Below are positions 1 through 8,125 of a DNA stretch of 64,000 nt, one piece after another. This DNA comes from Mycolicibacterium sp. ND9-15. Its GTDB lineage: Bacteria; Actinomycetota; Actinomycetes; Mycobacteriales; Mycobacteriaceae. The translations under genes and the position numbers were made by a program. The first letter of the stretch is position 1, and every line of letters begins with the position of its first letter. Location of the stretch: NCBI RefSeq assembly GCF_035918395.1, contig NZ_CP142362.1:2021501-2085500 (forward strand). Reading direction: 5' to 3'. The notes beneath the pieces are model-generated. The model was not told the DNA's origin. It worked only from the letters and a program-made list of their open reading frames with translations, and did no database searches.

Positions 1-106
1 GACGCTCGTGCACCGACAGTCCCAGGGCTCGGCAACATGTGGCGAACCGACTCACCACGTCGTGGTCGACGCGCGAAGTCGCGGCAGAATCGGTTGGTAG
101 CGGCAC
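1..106 (-). CDS. Partial hypothetical protein, N-terminus only
   Basis: A minus-strand frame opens at a GTG (104-106) and stays open for 35 codons to the left edge. The product begins (M)PLPTDSAATSRVDHDV and continues with a Cys-Cys pair and an apparent helix. I do not recognise the family from so short a piece. Support comes from context: an AT-rich stretch with two overlapping inverted repeats (137-179) lies just upstream, where a promoter and operator for a leftward gene would be expected. The TetR gene at 278-928 also points left, so the two could share regulation. The gene continues beyond the window. Confidence 0.45.
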   Translation of the reverse strand, partial: MPLPTDSAATSRVDHDVVSRFATCCRALGLSVHER

Positions 107-136
107 GCGCCGTGATCTCCCCGGAGTTATGGCAGC

Positions 137-179
137 CTAACTTTAGTTCGCACGAAGTTAGCATTGACTAAGCTAACTT
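137..179. promoter_or_regulatory. Two overlapping inverted repeats, candidate operator
   Basis: CTAACTT (137-143) pairs perfectly with AAGTTAG (155-161). AAGTTAGC (155-162) also pairs perfectly with GCTAACTT (172-179), so the middle arm is shared by two dyads. The stretch is much richer in AT than its surroundings. On the minus strand TAGGCT (about 138-143) could be a -10 element for the leftward partial gene, which would place the operator over its promoter. The binding regulator is unknown; the motif differs from that in front of the TetR gene at 278-928. Confidence 0.5.
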
Positions 180-277
180 GTACAGACTCACGTGCTGCCC
201 GCGAACAGGCGAAAGCGCGACAGCCAAATGGGTTGTGCACTGCCGATTGGTTGTGGATCAGGTGAAGAACATGTCGT

Positions 278-928
278 TCACCGGGCGTTGTCCTCGATCA
301 TCGCGACGGCGGTGGCGTAGACCGCGCGGGCGTGAAGTTCGAACATCTCGATCAGGTTGATAGCGTCGCCGCCGATTTCCCTGGTGATGAACAGTCCGTC
401 GGCGCCGGCGAGCGCGTAAGTGGCCAGTTGGTGAACCTGCGCGTCGGTCAAGCCCGGTATCAGTCCCCCGAGTCCCGACGTGAGCGTCCGGTATGCCTGC
501 TCGCGTACCTCGATGAACATCGCTCGCGCTCGCGGTTCGACGGGACGTCGCTCCAAAGCGAGCATCAGGCCCAGCCGGATGAAGTCCGGTGAATCGAGCA
601 GAGCTTTGGCAGCTCGGGCCGCCACCGCCTCGAGACGCTTCACCGCCGAGCCGTCGGCAGGCAGTTGCCATGCCGTCAACCACGTGCCGAAGCTGCGTTC
701 GATGACCGCGGCGAGCAGGTCGTCTTTGTCTTTGAAGTGCCAGTAGATCGAGCTGGCCGGCAAGCCGCACTTCGCGCTGACAGCGCCGATGCTGGTGCCT
801 TCGTAGCCGCGCTCCGAGGCGATTTCGGTTGCGGCGTCCAGGATTCGGGCGCGCGAGATTTCTCCGTCGGCGCGTCGCCGCCTCTTGCCGGGGGGTTCGT
901 TGTCGGCCACCGCCTGACCCTTTCCCAT
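278..928 (-). CDS. TetR family transcriptional regulator
   Basis: 216-residue TetR-type repressor. The start chosen is the ATG at 926-928 (MGKGQAVADN); an earlier in-frame start at 979 would run through the operator region and into the divergent gene. A basic stretch KRRRR precedes the helix-turn-helix domain (about residues 20-65), where ARILDAATEIASERG and ASSIYWHFKDKDDLL are typical TetR signatures. The remaining all-helical part is the ligand-binding and dimerisation domain. It is transcribed divergently from the aromatic-degradation operon starting at 962, with about 33 bp between the starts, all occupied by overlapping palindromes. By analogy with this arrangement it probably represses the operon and itself until a pathway ligand binds. 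The ligand is unknown. Confidence 0.88.
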   Translation of the reverse strand: MGKGQAVADNEPPGKRRRRADGEISRARILDAATEIASERGYEGTSIGAVSAKCGLPASSIYWHFKDKDDLLAAVIERSFGTWLTAWQLPADGSAVKRLEAVAARAAKALLDSPDFIRLGLMLALERRPVEPRARAMFIEVREQAYRTLTSGLGGLIPGLTDAQVHQLATYALAGADGLFITREIGGDAINLIEMFELHARAVYATAVAMIEDNAR

Positions 929-938
929 GCTTGACTCT

Positions 939-972
939 GTAGCGTTCACTACGCTACCGTAGTGATCACTAC
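939..972. promoter_or_regulatory. Overlapping palindromes, candidate TetR operator
   Basis: Three nested dyads occupy the gap between the divergent TetR and monooxygenase genes: GTAGCG-N7-CGCTAC (939-957), CACTAC-N6-GTAGTG (947-964) and a perfect 14-bp palindrome GTAGTGATCACTAC (959-972). The last overlaps the GTG start of the monooxygenase (962). Repeated use of the half-site GTAGYG suggests two dimers bound side by side. This is a typical autoregulatory TetR operator placement; the protein-DNA pairing is inferred. Confidence 0.6.
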
Positions 973-2596
973 AGAACAAGTGGACCGACCGGAGCCGGCA
1001 GTGAGCGATCTGACATGCGACGTGGCGGTGGTCGGCTACGGCCCCACCGGTGCCACTGCCGCGAACCTGCTCGGCCGGCTCGGCCTCAAAGTGGTTGTCG
1101 TCGAACGTGATCCCGACGTGTACTCCCGCGCACGCGCCATCTCCACCGATGAAGAGGTACTACGGGTGTGGCAGTCGATCGGTCTGGCCGACCGGCTCCA
1201 GCGCGACATGCTGCCCGATCGGCCGGTGGCCTTCGTCGACGCCGAGGGCGTGCCGTTCATCGAGACCGCCATCACCGGCCGCGGCTGCGGGCATCCGCCG
1301 CAGCAATTCATCTACCAGCCCGCCATCGACCAGGTGCTGCGCGAAGGCGTCACCCGATTCCCGAATGTCGAGGTGCTCCTCGAAGCCGAATGCCTCCGCG
1401 CCCTGAACAAGAGCGACCACGTCGAATTGTTGATCGGCGACCTGCGCGCCGACACCCTGCGCCGGGTCCGCGCTTCGTACGTTATCGCCGCCGATGGTGG
1501 CTCCTCACCGACGCGCGGCCTGCTCGGCATCGGCTATACCGGACGCACCTACGGGGAGCGCTGGGTGGTCATCGACACCAAGGTGCTCAAGCGGTGGGAT
1601 GCCCACGACCGGTTGCGCTTTCATTGCAACCCCGAGCGCCCGACGGTCGACTGTCCCACCCCACTCGGACACCACCGCTGGGAGTATCCCGCCAGCGCGG
1701 GCGAGGACGAGAAAGCGCTCGTGAGGGACGACTACGTGTGGAGGGTTCTCAACGATCAGGGCATCACCGACGAACACGTCGAGATCCTGCGCGCGGTGGT
1801 CTACAGCCATCATGTCCGCGTCGCCGACCGTTGGCGCGTGGGCCGGGTCTTCCTCGCCGGTGATGCGGCCCACGCCATGCCGCCGTGGATCGGGCAGGGT
1901 ATGTCGGCCGGCGTACGCGATGCGGCCAACCTGTGCTGGAAGATCGCGGCCGTCGTGCGCGGGCAGGCCCCCGAAGCCCTGCTCAACTCGTACGAGACCG
2001 AACGCAAACCCCATGTCACCGAGGTCACCAGGCGTGCCGTCGTCGTCGGCAGGGTCATCACCGAGCGGCGTAGAAGCGTGTGCGCATTGCGCAACCACGT
2101 TCTTCGCGTGCTCACCAAGCTTCCCGGCGTACTCAGCGGCGGACAAAAGCTCTACTGGATTCCTGACGCCCGTTACGACGACGGGTTCTTCGCCACGGAC
2201 CAGCATTCGGCCTCCGGGTGGCAGATCCCGCAGCCCTTGGTGACCGACGACAGCGGCACCACTGTGCGACTCGACGACCTCCTCGGCGGGCAGTGGGCCG
2301 TCCTGCACACCGGCCCCGCCCCAGCCGGCAACTCCGCCTGGAAAGCGATCGGCGCCCCGGTGATCTGCTTGGCCGGCCCGCGGGCGACACCATCGCCGGG
2401 AATCGTCACCGACTGCAACAACGAACTTCGTACCTGGCTCGTCGCCAAGAACGCAGACGCCGTCGTTGTCCGGCCCGACGGGTTCATCTATGCCGCAGCA
2501 CGATCCGGGCAGCCGCTGGCACCGCCACCGGTCGGCCTGACCACGTCCTGCCCTTCAGCCACCGTCACCACAACCCGAGAGGGAGTCACCGCATGA
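962..2596 (+). CDS. FAD-dependent aromatic monooxygenase (MhpA-like)
   Basis: 544-residue class A flavoprotein hydroxylase, related to 3-(3-hydroxyphenyl)propionate 2-hydroxylase. The N-terminal Rossmann motif VVGYGPTGATAANLLG (about residues 24-39) binds the ADP part of FAD. A DGGSSPTRG segment near residue 178 and GDAAHAMPPWIGQGM near residue 300 are the second and third FAD/NAD(P)H signatures of the family. The C-terminal thioredoxin-like extension is present. Such enzymes use NAD(P)H and O2 to hydroxylate a phenolic ring next to an existing hydroxyl, producing a catechol. The GTG start at 962 gives ITTEQ and leaves no leader beyond the operator. It is first in a tight operon, its stop overlapping the next start (ATGA at 2593-2596), and feeds the ring-cleavage enzymes downstream. 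The substrate cannot be read from the sequence. Confidence 0.85.
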   Translation: MITTEQVDRPEPAVSDLTCDVAVVGYGPTGATAANLLGRLGLKVVVVERDPDVYSRARAISTDEEVLRVWQSIGLADRLQRDMLPDRPVAFVDAEGVPFIETAITGRGCGHPPQQFIYQPAIDQVLREGVTRFPNVEVLLEAECLRALNKSDHVELLIGDLRADTLRRVRASYVIAADGGSSPTRGLLGIGYTGRTYGERWVVIDTKVLKRWDAHDRLRFHCNPERPTVDCPTPLGHHRWEYPASAGEDEKALVRDDYVWRVLNDQGITDEHVEILRAVVYSHHVRVADRWRVGRVFLAGDAAHAMPPWIGQGMSAGVRDAANLCWKIAAVVRGQAPEALLNSYETERKPHVTEVTRRAVVVGRVITERRRSVCALRNHVLRVLTKLPGVLSGGQKLYWIPDARYDDGFFATDQHSASGWQIPQPLVTDDSGTTVRLDDLLGGQWAVLHTGPAPAGNSAWKAIGAPVICLAGPRATPSPGIVTDCNNELRTWLVAKNADAVVVRPDGFIYAAARSGQPLAPPPVGLTTSCPSATVTTTREGVTA

Positions 2597-3465
2597 TCAC
2601 CGCCGACCTGACCGAACACACCGTCACCGTGAGCGAGAAGCCGATCTTCTACGCCGAAACCGGCTCCGGACCGGCGGTGGTCATGCTGCACGGCGGCGGA
2701 CCCGGCGCCTCCGGCGTCTCGAACTACTCCCGCAACATCGACGCCCTCGCGGCGCGCTACCGCGTCATCGTCCCCGATATGCCCGGCTACGGCCGCTCGG
2801 TCAAGGGTGTCGACCAGTCCGACCCCTTCGGCTATCTCGCCGACATGATCCGCGGCCTCCTCGATCACCTCGACATCGACACTGCGCATCTCATCGGCAA
2901 CTCCTACGGCGGTGCGGCCGCCCTGCGTCTGGCCCTGGACACCCCGCAGCGGGTGAACAAGTTGGTGTTGATGGGTCCCGGCGGTATAGGCACCACGAGA
3001 GGTCTGCCCACCGCGGGGCTGAACAGTCTGCTTGGCTACTACGGCGGCGACGGCCCCAGCCGCGACAAACTTGAGATGTTCATCCGCACTTACCTCGTCT
3101 ACGACGGCGCATCGGTACCCGACGAACTGATCGACCTGCGCTACGAGGCCTCCATCGACCCCGAGGTGGTGGCCGACCCGCCGCTGCGCCGCCCGTCCGG
3201 GCCATTCGCGCTCCGCACGCTGTGGCGCATGGACTTGACCCGCGACCCCCGACTCAAGACGCTGCAAACCCCGACACTGGTGCTGTGGGGTCGCGACGAC
3301 AAGGTCAACAAACCAGCCGGCGGACCCGCGCTGCTCAACGCCATGCCCCACGCCGAACTGATCATGACCTCGCGGACCGGCCACTGGATGCAGTGGGAAC
3401 GCGCCGGACTGTTCAACCGGCTTGCCATCGAATTCCTCTCCGCGGGAGGGCTTTTCGTGTCATGA
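2593..3465 (+). CDS. Meta-cleavage product hydrolase (alpha/beta fold)
   Basis: 290-residue alpha/beta hydrolase of the MhpC/BphD/HsaD type, which hydrolyses the C-C bond of 2-hydroxy-6-oxo-dienoates left by extradiol ring cleavage. The oxyanion-hole loop HGGGPGASG (about residues 34-42), the nucleophile elbow GNSYGG (about residues 100-105), an acid in LWGRDDKVN and the catalytic His in TGHWMQW are all present and in order. Length is normal for the family. It overlaps both neighbours by four bases (ATGA), so translation is probably coupled. Its place directly before the dioxygenase supports the meta-cleavage assignment; a plain esterase is less likely given the GGGPGASG signature. Confidence 0.88.
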   Translation: MITADLTEHTVTVSEKPIFYAETGSGPAVVMLHGGGPGASGVSNYSRNIDALAARYRVIVPDMPGYGRSVKGVDQSDPFGYLADMIRGLLDHLDIDTAHLIGNSYGGAAALRLALDTPQRVNKLVLMGPGGIGTTRGLPTAGLNSLLGYYGGDGPSRDKLEMFIRTYLVYDGASVPDELIDLRYEASIDPEVVADPPLRRPSGPFALRTLWRMDLTRDPRLKTLQTPTLVLWGRDDKVNKPAGGPALLNAMPHAELIMTSRTGHWMQWERAGLFNRLAIEFLSAGGLFVS

Positions 3466-4466
3466 CCGACCGCTGCGTGTTCGGGAACGTGCACCTGGGT
3501 TACCTCGTCGTGGAGACCGACCGCTTCGCCGACTGGCGCCGCTTCGGCCGCGACGCCATCGGCATGCACCTCGACGACACCCTGCGCGACGTCGTGCGAT
3601 TCCGGCTCGACGACCACCAGTGCCGGTTTCTGCTGCAACGCGGACCCGCCGAAGATGTCACCGCCGTGGGCTGGCAACTCGACGACCACGCCACCTTCGA
3701 CGAGATCCTGCGCCGCGTCACCCGCCACGGCGTCCCGGTCACCGACGGCACCGCCGAAGAAGCCGCGCTGCGCGGCGTGGAACGCCTCGTGCGCATCCCG
3801 GGACCCAACGGCCTGGCCCAGGAACTGTTCACCCGCGCCCACACCACCCCCGACCCGCTGACCGTGCTCAGCCGCGGCTTCGTCACCGGTAACTCCGGCA
3901 TGGGCCACGTCGCGATCACCTCGAAGAAGCCGCATCAGATGCGCGGCTATTACGACACCCTGTTGGACGCACGGCTCACCGACTACATCGACGAGACCAT
4001 CAGTGGCGTCAAGCTCAAGATCCGGTTCCTACGGGTGAACGAGCGACACCACTCCATCGCGATCGCCGCAGTGAACCGGTTGCCGCTCAACCCGATCCGC
4101 ACCCGTATCCAGCACCTCAACATCCAAGCCGCCGACCTCGACGACGTGACCGCCGCCTACCAGCGGGTCAAGGAGCTCGGCTTCGCCATGGCGCTGTCGA
4201 TGGGCCAGCACACCAACGACAGGGAACTGTCCTTCTACGCGATGACCCCGTCCGAATTCGAATGGGAAGTCGGGTGGAATCCCGTGGTCATCGACGAACA
4301 AACCTTCGAACCCGCTACCTATCGGGGCATCAGCATCTGGGGCCACACCCCCGAGGGACAGACCATCATCGACAAGCTGCACCAGTTCAAGACCGGCGCC
4401 CAGTCGCTGCTGCGCCGCGAAGACGCCGTGCCCGCCCTCGCCGGCGCCGGCATCCCCGACAACTGA
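3462..4466 (+). CDS. Extradiol ring-cleavage dioxygenase (type I, VOC)
   Basis: 334-residue two-domain vicinal-oxygen-chelate dioxygenase (BphC/HsaC-like) that opens a catechol ring next to the diol using Fe(II) and O2. The catalytic C-terminal domain carries the expected metal ligands: His149 in GHVAI, His218 in IQHLNI and a Glu in FEWEVGW (E267 or E269). The N-terminal half is the degenerate VOC repeat. The ATG at 3462 overlaps the stop of the hydrolase gene. Its product would be the substrate of that hydrolase, and its catechol substrate the product of the monooxygenase at 962, so the three genes form a coherent ring-opening route. The substrate side chain is unknown. Confidence 0.88.
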   Translation: MTDRCVFGNVHLGYLVVETDRFADWRRFGRDAIGMHLDDTLRDVVRFRLDDHQCRFLLQRGPAEDVTAVGWQLDDHATFDEILRRVTRHGVPVTDGTAEEAALRGVERLVRIPGPNGLAQELFTRAHTTPDPLTVLSRGFVTGNSGMGHVAITSKKPHQMRGYYDTLLDARLTDYIDETISGVKLKIRFLRVNERHHSIAIAAVNRLPLNPIRTRIQHLNIQAADLDDVTAAYQRVKELGFAMALSMGQHTNDRELSFYAMTPSEFEWEVGWNPVVIDEQTFEPATYRGISIWGHTPEGQTIIDKLHQFKTGAQSLLRREDAVPALAGAGIPDN

Positions 4467-4490
4467 CACCGCGAAAGAAGACGTTCCAGC

Positions 4491-5522
4491 GTGACTCGCA
4501 TCGACACCCACCACCACGCCATACCGCCCTTCTACCGAGACGCGCTGCGCAAGGCCCGCATCGACGACGCCGGCGGCCGCGCCCTGCCCGACTGGAGCCC
4601 CGAGGCGTCCCTGCAGGCAATGGACGAGCTCAACGTATCGACCGCGATCCTGTCGGTGTCCACACCAGGCACCACCTTCCTGTCCGCGGGAGGCGACGCC
4701 GCAGCGTTGGCTCGCGATCTCAACGACTACGGCGCCCAACTCGTCGCCGACAACCCCGCACGATTCGGCTTCTTCGCCACCATCCCCATGCCTCACATCG
4801 GCGAATCCGCCGCTGAGGCCGCCCGCGCTCTGGACACGCTGCACGCCGACGGCGTGGTGCTGCTGGCCAACAACGCCGGCACCTACCTGGGCCAAGACGG
4901 CCAAGACGACCTGTGGGCGGCCCTCGACGAGCGCTCAGCCGTCGTGTTCGTCCACCCGGCCGACCTACCGGGCCCGACCGTCCCCGGCGTGCAGCCGTTC
5001 GCCGCGGACTTCCTCCTGGACACCACCCGCGCGGCGTATCTCCTGGTGCGCAACGGAATACGCCGCAAGTATCCGAACATCAGATTCATCCTCAGCCACG
5101 CCGGTGGGTTCGTGCCCTATGCCAGCCACCGCATGGCCGTCGCCATCGCAGGTGACACCGGCGCCAGCCCCGCCGACAGCCTCGACGACTTCGCGAGCTT
5201 CTACTTCGACACCGCGCTGTCCTCCAGCGCCGCAGCACTACCCACGCTGCTCGCCTTCACCAAACCCGGCCGCATCACCTTCGGCTCCGACTGGCCCTTC
5301 GCACCGCTGCCCGCGGGCAAGCTCTTCGCCGCCGGCCTGGAGGTTTACCCAGCCATCGATACGCAGACCCGTTCTGCCATCGAACACGACAACGCACTCG
5401 CCCTATTCCCGCGGCTCGGAACCTTTCCAGCACACACGCCGCCGGCACCACGCGCGCGGATCCGGTATGCGGTCAGTCGGACGGTGATGCGCGGAGTTGC
5501 CAGACTCATCGACACCCGGTAG
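4491..5522 (+). CDS. Amidohydrolase family 2, possible aromatic acid decarboxylase
   Basis: 343-residue metal-dependent TIM-barrel protein of the amidohydrolase-2 (ACMSD) family. The N-terminal motif RIDTHHH supplies two metal-binding His; further conserved elements are LSHAGGFVPY (about residues 202-211) and FGSDWPFAP (about residues 263-271), the latter with the catalytic Asp. Family members decarboxylate aromatic acids (2-amino-3-carboxymuconate semialdehyde, gamma-resorcylate, 6-methylsalicylate) or hydrolyse ring-derived intermediates. GTG start, 24 bp after the dioxygenase stop. In this operon it could remove a carboxylate from the starting aromatic or from a cleavage product; I cannot tell which. 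Its stop lies one base before the 3' end of the convergent methyltransferase gene. Confidence 0.75.
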   Translation: MTRIDTHHHAIPPFYRDALRKARIDDAGGRALPDWSPEASLQAMDELNVSTAILSVSTPGTTFLSAGGDAAALARDLNDYGAQLVADNPARFGFFATIPMPHIGESAAEAARALDTLHADGVVLLANNAGTYLGQDGQDDLWAALDERSAVVFVHPADLPGPTVPGVQPFAADFLLDTTRAAYLLVRNGIRRKYPNIRFILSHAGGFVPYASHRMAVAIAGDTGASPADSLDDFASFYFDTALSSSAAALPTLLAFTKPGRITFGSDWPFAPLPAGKLFAAGLEVYPAIDTQTRSAIEHDNALALFPRLGTFPAHTPPAPRARIRYAVSRTVMRGVARLIDTR

Positions 5523-5523
5523 C

Positions 5524-6411
5524 TCACGCCTTGACGGCGCTCACCAGGCTTATCGTGCTGATCATCGTCGCCGCTTCGGAGTCCTCCGCCGGTACCGGAC
5601 GACCGTGCGCACGCAGATAGTCCGGCAGTGGTGTGGCCTCGGTATGCCAGCCGCGGGCGCCGAACCACTGCGCGGCGGGCTCGTGCTGTTCGTTGTAGAC
5701 CAGGTTGAAGAACGTGTTCTCGTCGCCGGCGGCGCGCTCCTCTTCCTGCTTGGCTTGAAACGCTGCGGCGTCCATCGGCGTCGCTTCCTCCACGGCGGCG
5801 TGGCTGCCGCGTGCGGCCAGGGAGTCGATGCCGGTGAACAGCTGGAGTTGGGCCTCGGCGGGCAGATAGATCAGGAGCCCCTCGGCAATCCAGGCCGATG
5901 GCTTCCCCGCGTCGAAGCCGTTGTCGCGCAGGGCTTGTGGCCAGTCGTCGCGGAGGTCGACCGGAATCTCGCGGCGTTCCGCGCGCGGGGTGTGTCCGGC
6001 GAGCGTCTGGCGTTTGAACTCGAGCACCTGCGGTTGGTCCAACTCGAACACCACGGTGCCGTCGGGCCACTCGAGGCGATACGCGCGCGAGTCCAGACCC
6101 GCGGCCAGCAGCACGACCTGGGGAATACCCGCGGCGCCGGCCCGGCGGAAGTAGTCGTCGAAGTAGCGGGTGCGAACGCCCTGGAAGTTGACGAAGTCCA
6201 CACCGAACTCCGACCTGAGCGCATGCTCGGGGGCTCCCCCGTCGAGCAGTGCGGCCCACTCCCCACCCGCCGACCGGCAGAACACCGCTGCGAACGGGTC
6301 GACCGCGACCGGATCGGCCTTCTGCGCCTCCAGTGCGCGGGCGGCCGCGACGAACAACGCCGTCGAGCCCACGCTGGTGGTGATGTCCCAGCTGTCGTCA
6401 TCGGTACGCAT
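5524..6411 (-). CDS. SAM-dependent methyltransferase, mycobacterial TIGR00027/PPM1-like
   Basis: 295-residue member of the large mycobacterial family of putative O-methyltransferases related to leucine carboxyl methyltransferase. Hallmarks are the start [20 protein letters not shown], the segment [10 protein letters not shown], the SAM-binding [18 protein letters not shown], the acidic [12 protein letters not shown], and [11 protein letters not shown]. Length and motif order are normal for the family. It is convergent with the aromatic operon and stands alone in its orientation up to a 127-bp gap before the MpaB-like gene. The methyl acceptor of most family members is unknown, so only the biochemical class is supported. 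Confidence 0.85.
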   Translation of the reverse strand: MRTDDDSWDITTSVGSTALFVAAARALEAQKADPVAVDPFAAVFCRSAGGEWAALLDGGAPEHALRSEFGVDFVNFQGVRTRYFDDYFRRAGAAGIPQVVLLAAGLDSRAYRLEWPDGTVVFELDQPQVLEFKRQTLAGHTPRAERREIPVDLRDDWPQALRDNGFDAGKPSAWIAEGLLIYLPAEAQLQLFTGIDSLAARGSHAAVEEATPMDAAAFQAKQEEERAAGDENTFFNLVYNEQHEPAAQWFGARGWHTEATPLPDYLRAHGRPVPAEDSEAATMISTISLVSAVKA

Positions 6412-6538
6412 GTACTTGTTTGTACGCCACCAACCTGGCAGCCACCGCGTCTAGTGGGCATCGAGATCGCAAAACCGCCATTTGCGAGGCTATTTCGCGA
6501 TCCGGGTGCACACAGGCGGGCCGCGCCCGGCGCGCGAC

Positions 6539-7429
6539 CTAGACCAATGGGCGGCCCATGCGAACGCGCCAGTCCAGATCCTTGAGCAGCACGTTGAACG
6601 GGAACTGCCGGACGAAGCGCGGCATCACGTTGTTGACGCGGCCCAGCGCGGCCATCATGCGGTTGAACCGGCGCTGTTTGGCCGCGTCCCACGGTAGCCC
6701 CATCTCGTCGCGGAACCGCTGGGGAAGAAAGCCTGTCGTGATGAAGAGGTTGACGGCATCCGTGCGCTTCTGCAGCCACGCCGGAACCTTGACGTTGCCG
6801 ATCCGGCCCGCGGCGATCGGCCACAGGTACTCGCGCACCGCTTCGTCGATGTGCACCTTGTCGAGCGACTCCTGCCAGTACTCGTCGAAGGCCTTGCGGT
6901 CGGCCGGCCACATCTCCGCGGGCACCTGCAGCGTGGTCCCCAGCGCAGCGCCGTCACGATAGTGGCGGTCCGCGGACTCGTCATCCATCTCGCCGACGAA
7001 GATCCGGTACACGTCGACGAAGCCCTTGTACAGGCATGCGGCCACCCACAGCTGCAGGTCCCTGCTGAACGCGCTGTATTCGACCGGGCTGTCCGGCAGC
7101 GAGTACACCTCGGCGTGCGACCGGTTGATCGCGCGCCGGTACGTCGCCTTCTGCTCGTCGCTGCCCGCGAGCGCGACGGCGAGGTACGTGAACGTGGTCC
7201 GCGCCCGCTTGATGGGGTGCCGGTCGGCGCGGCCACTCTCGACCCGGCTGTCCTTAACGCCGTAGCCGACGCCGGGCCGCGCGAGCTCCATGATCACGTT
7301 GGCCGGCCCGGACAGCAGCCCGATGCCGAGCATGGCGTCCTCCGGAGCGACGTCTCGCCGCAGCCGCACCCCGGGCAGGACCGGATCGTTGACCGCTCGT
7401 CCGACGTGGTCGATCGGCTCGGAGACCAT
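6539..7429 (-). CDS. MpaB-type oxygenase (DUF2236)
   Basis: 296-residue protein of the DUF2236 / oxygenase MpaB family, heme-containing enzymes related to latex-clearing protein Lcp. Recognisable stretches are the start region LLSGPANVIMELARPGVGYGV, and HPIKRARTTFTYLAVALAG, with helical segments WVAACLYKG and YWPIA-like motifs (EYLWPIAAGRIG) further on. His and Arg residues in these helices are the expected heme environment. The gene is divergent from a TetR regulator (start 7511), with 81 bp between, suggesting control by that regulator. In M. tuberculosis the equivalent position is Rv0276 (recollection). The substrate is unknown. Confidence 0.75.
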   Translation of the reverse strand: MVSEPIDHVGRAVNDPVLPGVRLRRDVAPEDAMLGIGLLSGPANVIMELARPGVGYGVKDSRVESGRADRHPIKRARTTFTYLAVALAGSDEQKATYRRAINRSHAEVYSLPDSPVEYSAFSRDLQLWVAACLYKGFVDVYRIFVGEMDDESADRHYRDGAALGTTLQVPAEMWPADRKAFDEYWQESLDKVHIDEAVREYLWPIAAGRIGNVKVPAWLQKRTDAVNLFITTGFLPQRFRDEMGLPWDAAKQRRFNRMMAALGRVNNVMPRFVRQFPFNVLLKDLDWRVRMGRPLV

Positions 7430-7510
7430 GAGAGACCCCTATCGCGCAAAAGTGAGAACAGGTGTTTCCTGATATTGCCCCCGGTCGAAGCCGGGTGTCA
7501 AGATGGCGTT

Positions 7511-8125
7511 GTGGCACAGGTCCGTCCGTATCGCGGCGTCGACGCGAGCGAGCGTCTCGCGCAGCGCCGGCGCCGCCTGCTCGAGGCGGGCCTCGACCTG
7601 CTCGGCGCAAGCGGCCAGGATCCCGCCGACTTGACGGTGCGGGCGATCTGCGCCGAGGCGGGGCTAGGTGTCCGCTACTTCTATGAGTCGTTCACCGACA
7701 AGGACGACTTCGCCGGCCAGGTCTACGACTGGGTGATAGCCGACATCGCGGCGACGACCCAGGCTGCGGTCGCCGCGGTGCCCGTGCGGGAACAGTCACG
7801 TGCGGCGATGGCGAACATCGTGCGCACCGTCGCCGCCGACCAGCGTGTGGGTCGTCTGGTGTTCAGCGTTCAACTGTCCAATACGGAGATCGTGCGCAAG
7901 CGCGCGGAGTCCACTGCCCTGTTCGCGACGTTGCTATTCCAACACGCAGGCGCGCTCGAGACCGAACTCGACGAGGCAACAGCGCATTTCGCCGTCGGTG
8001 GAGTCCGCCAGACCATCAGCGCATGGCTGGCGGGCACGCTTCGACTCGACTGGGACGAGCTTGTCGACCGGCTCGCGGGCGGCATCGACGCGCTCTCGGG
8101 CCTGCAGACGTCCGGGAACCGCTAG
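7511..8125 (+). CDS. TetR family transcriptional regulator
   Basis: 204-residue TetR regulator. GTG at 7511 gives AQVRPYRGV; no better start keeps the frame. The N-terminal helix-turn-helix is clear: RRRRLLEAGLDLLGASG followed by LTVRAICAEAGLGVRYFYESF, with YFYESFTDKDD at the recognition helix. The C-terminal ligand-binding domain is unassigned. It diverges from the MpaB-like gene and ends tail to tail, with a four-base overlap, against the VOC gene at 8122-8697. Position and orientation match Rv0275c (recollection). A plausible target is the 81-bp gap in front of the MpaB gene, but only a weak CAGG...CCTG dyad is visible there. Confidence 0.85.
   Translation: MAQVRPYRGVDASERLAQRRRRLLEAGLDLLGASGQDPADLTVRAICAEAGLGVRYFYESFTDKDDFAGQVYDWVIADIAATTQAAVAAVPVREQSRAAMANIVRTVAADQRVGRLVFSVQLSNTEIVRKRAESTALFATLLFQHAGALETELDEATAHFAVGGVRQTISAWLAGTLRLDWDELVDRLAGGIDALSGLQTSGNR

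Noticed and set aside
7466..7482. CAGG-N5-CCTG dyad between the MpaB-like gene and TetR
   Set aside because: Arms of four bases are too short to call an operator.
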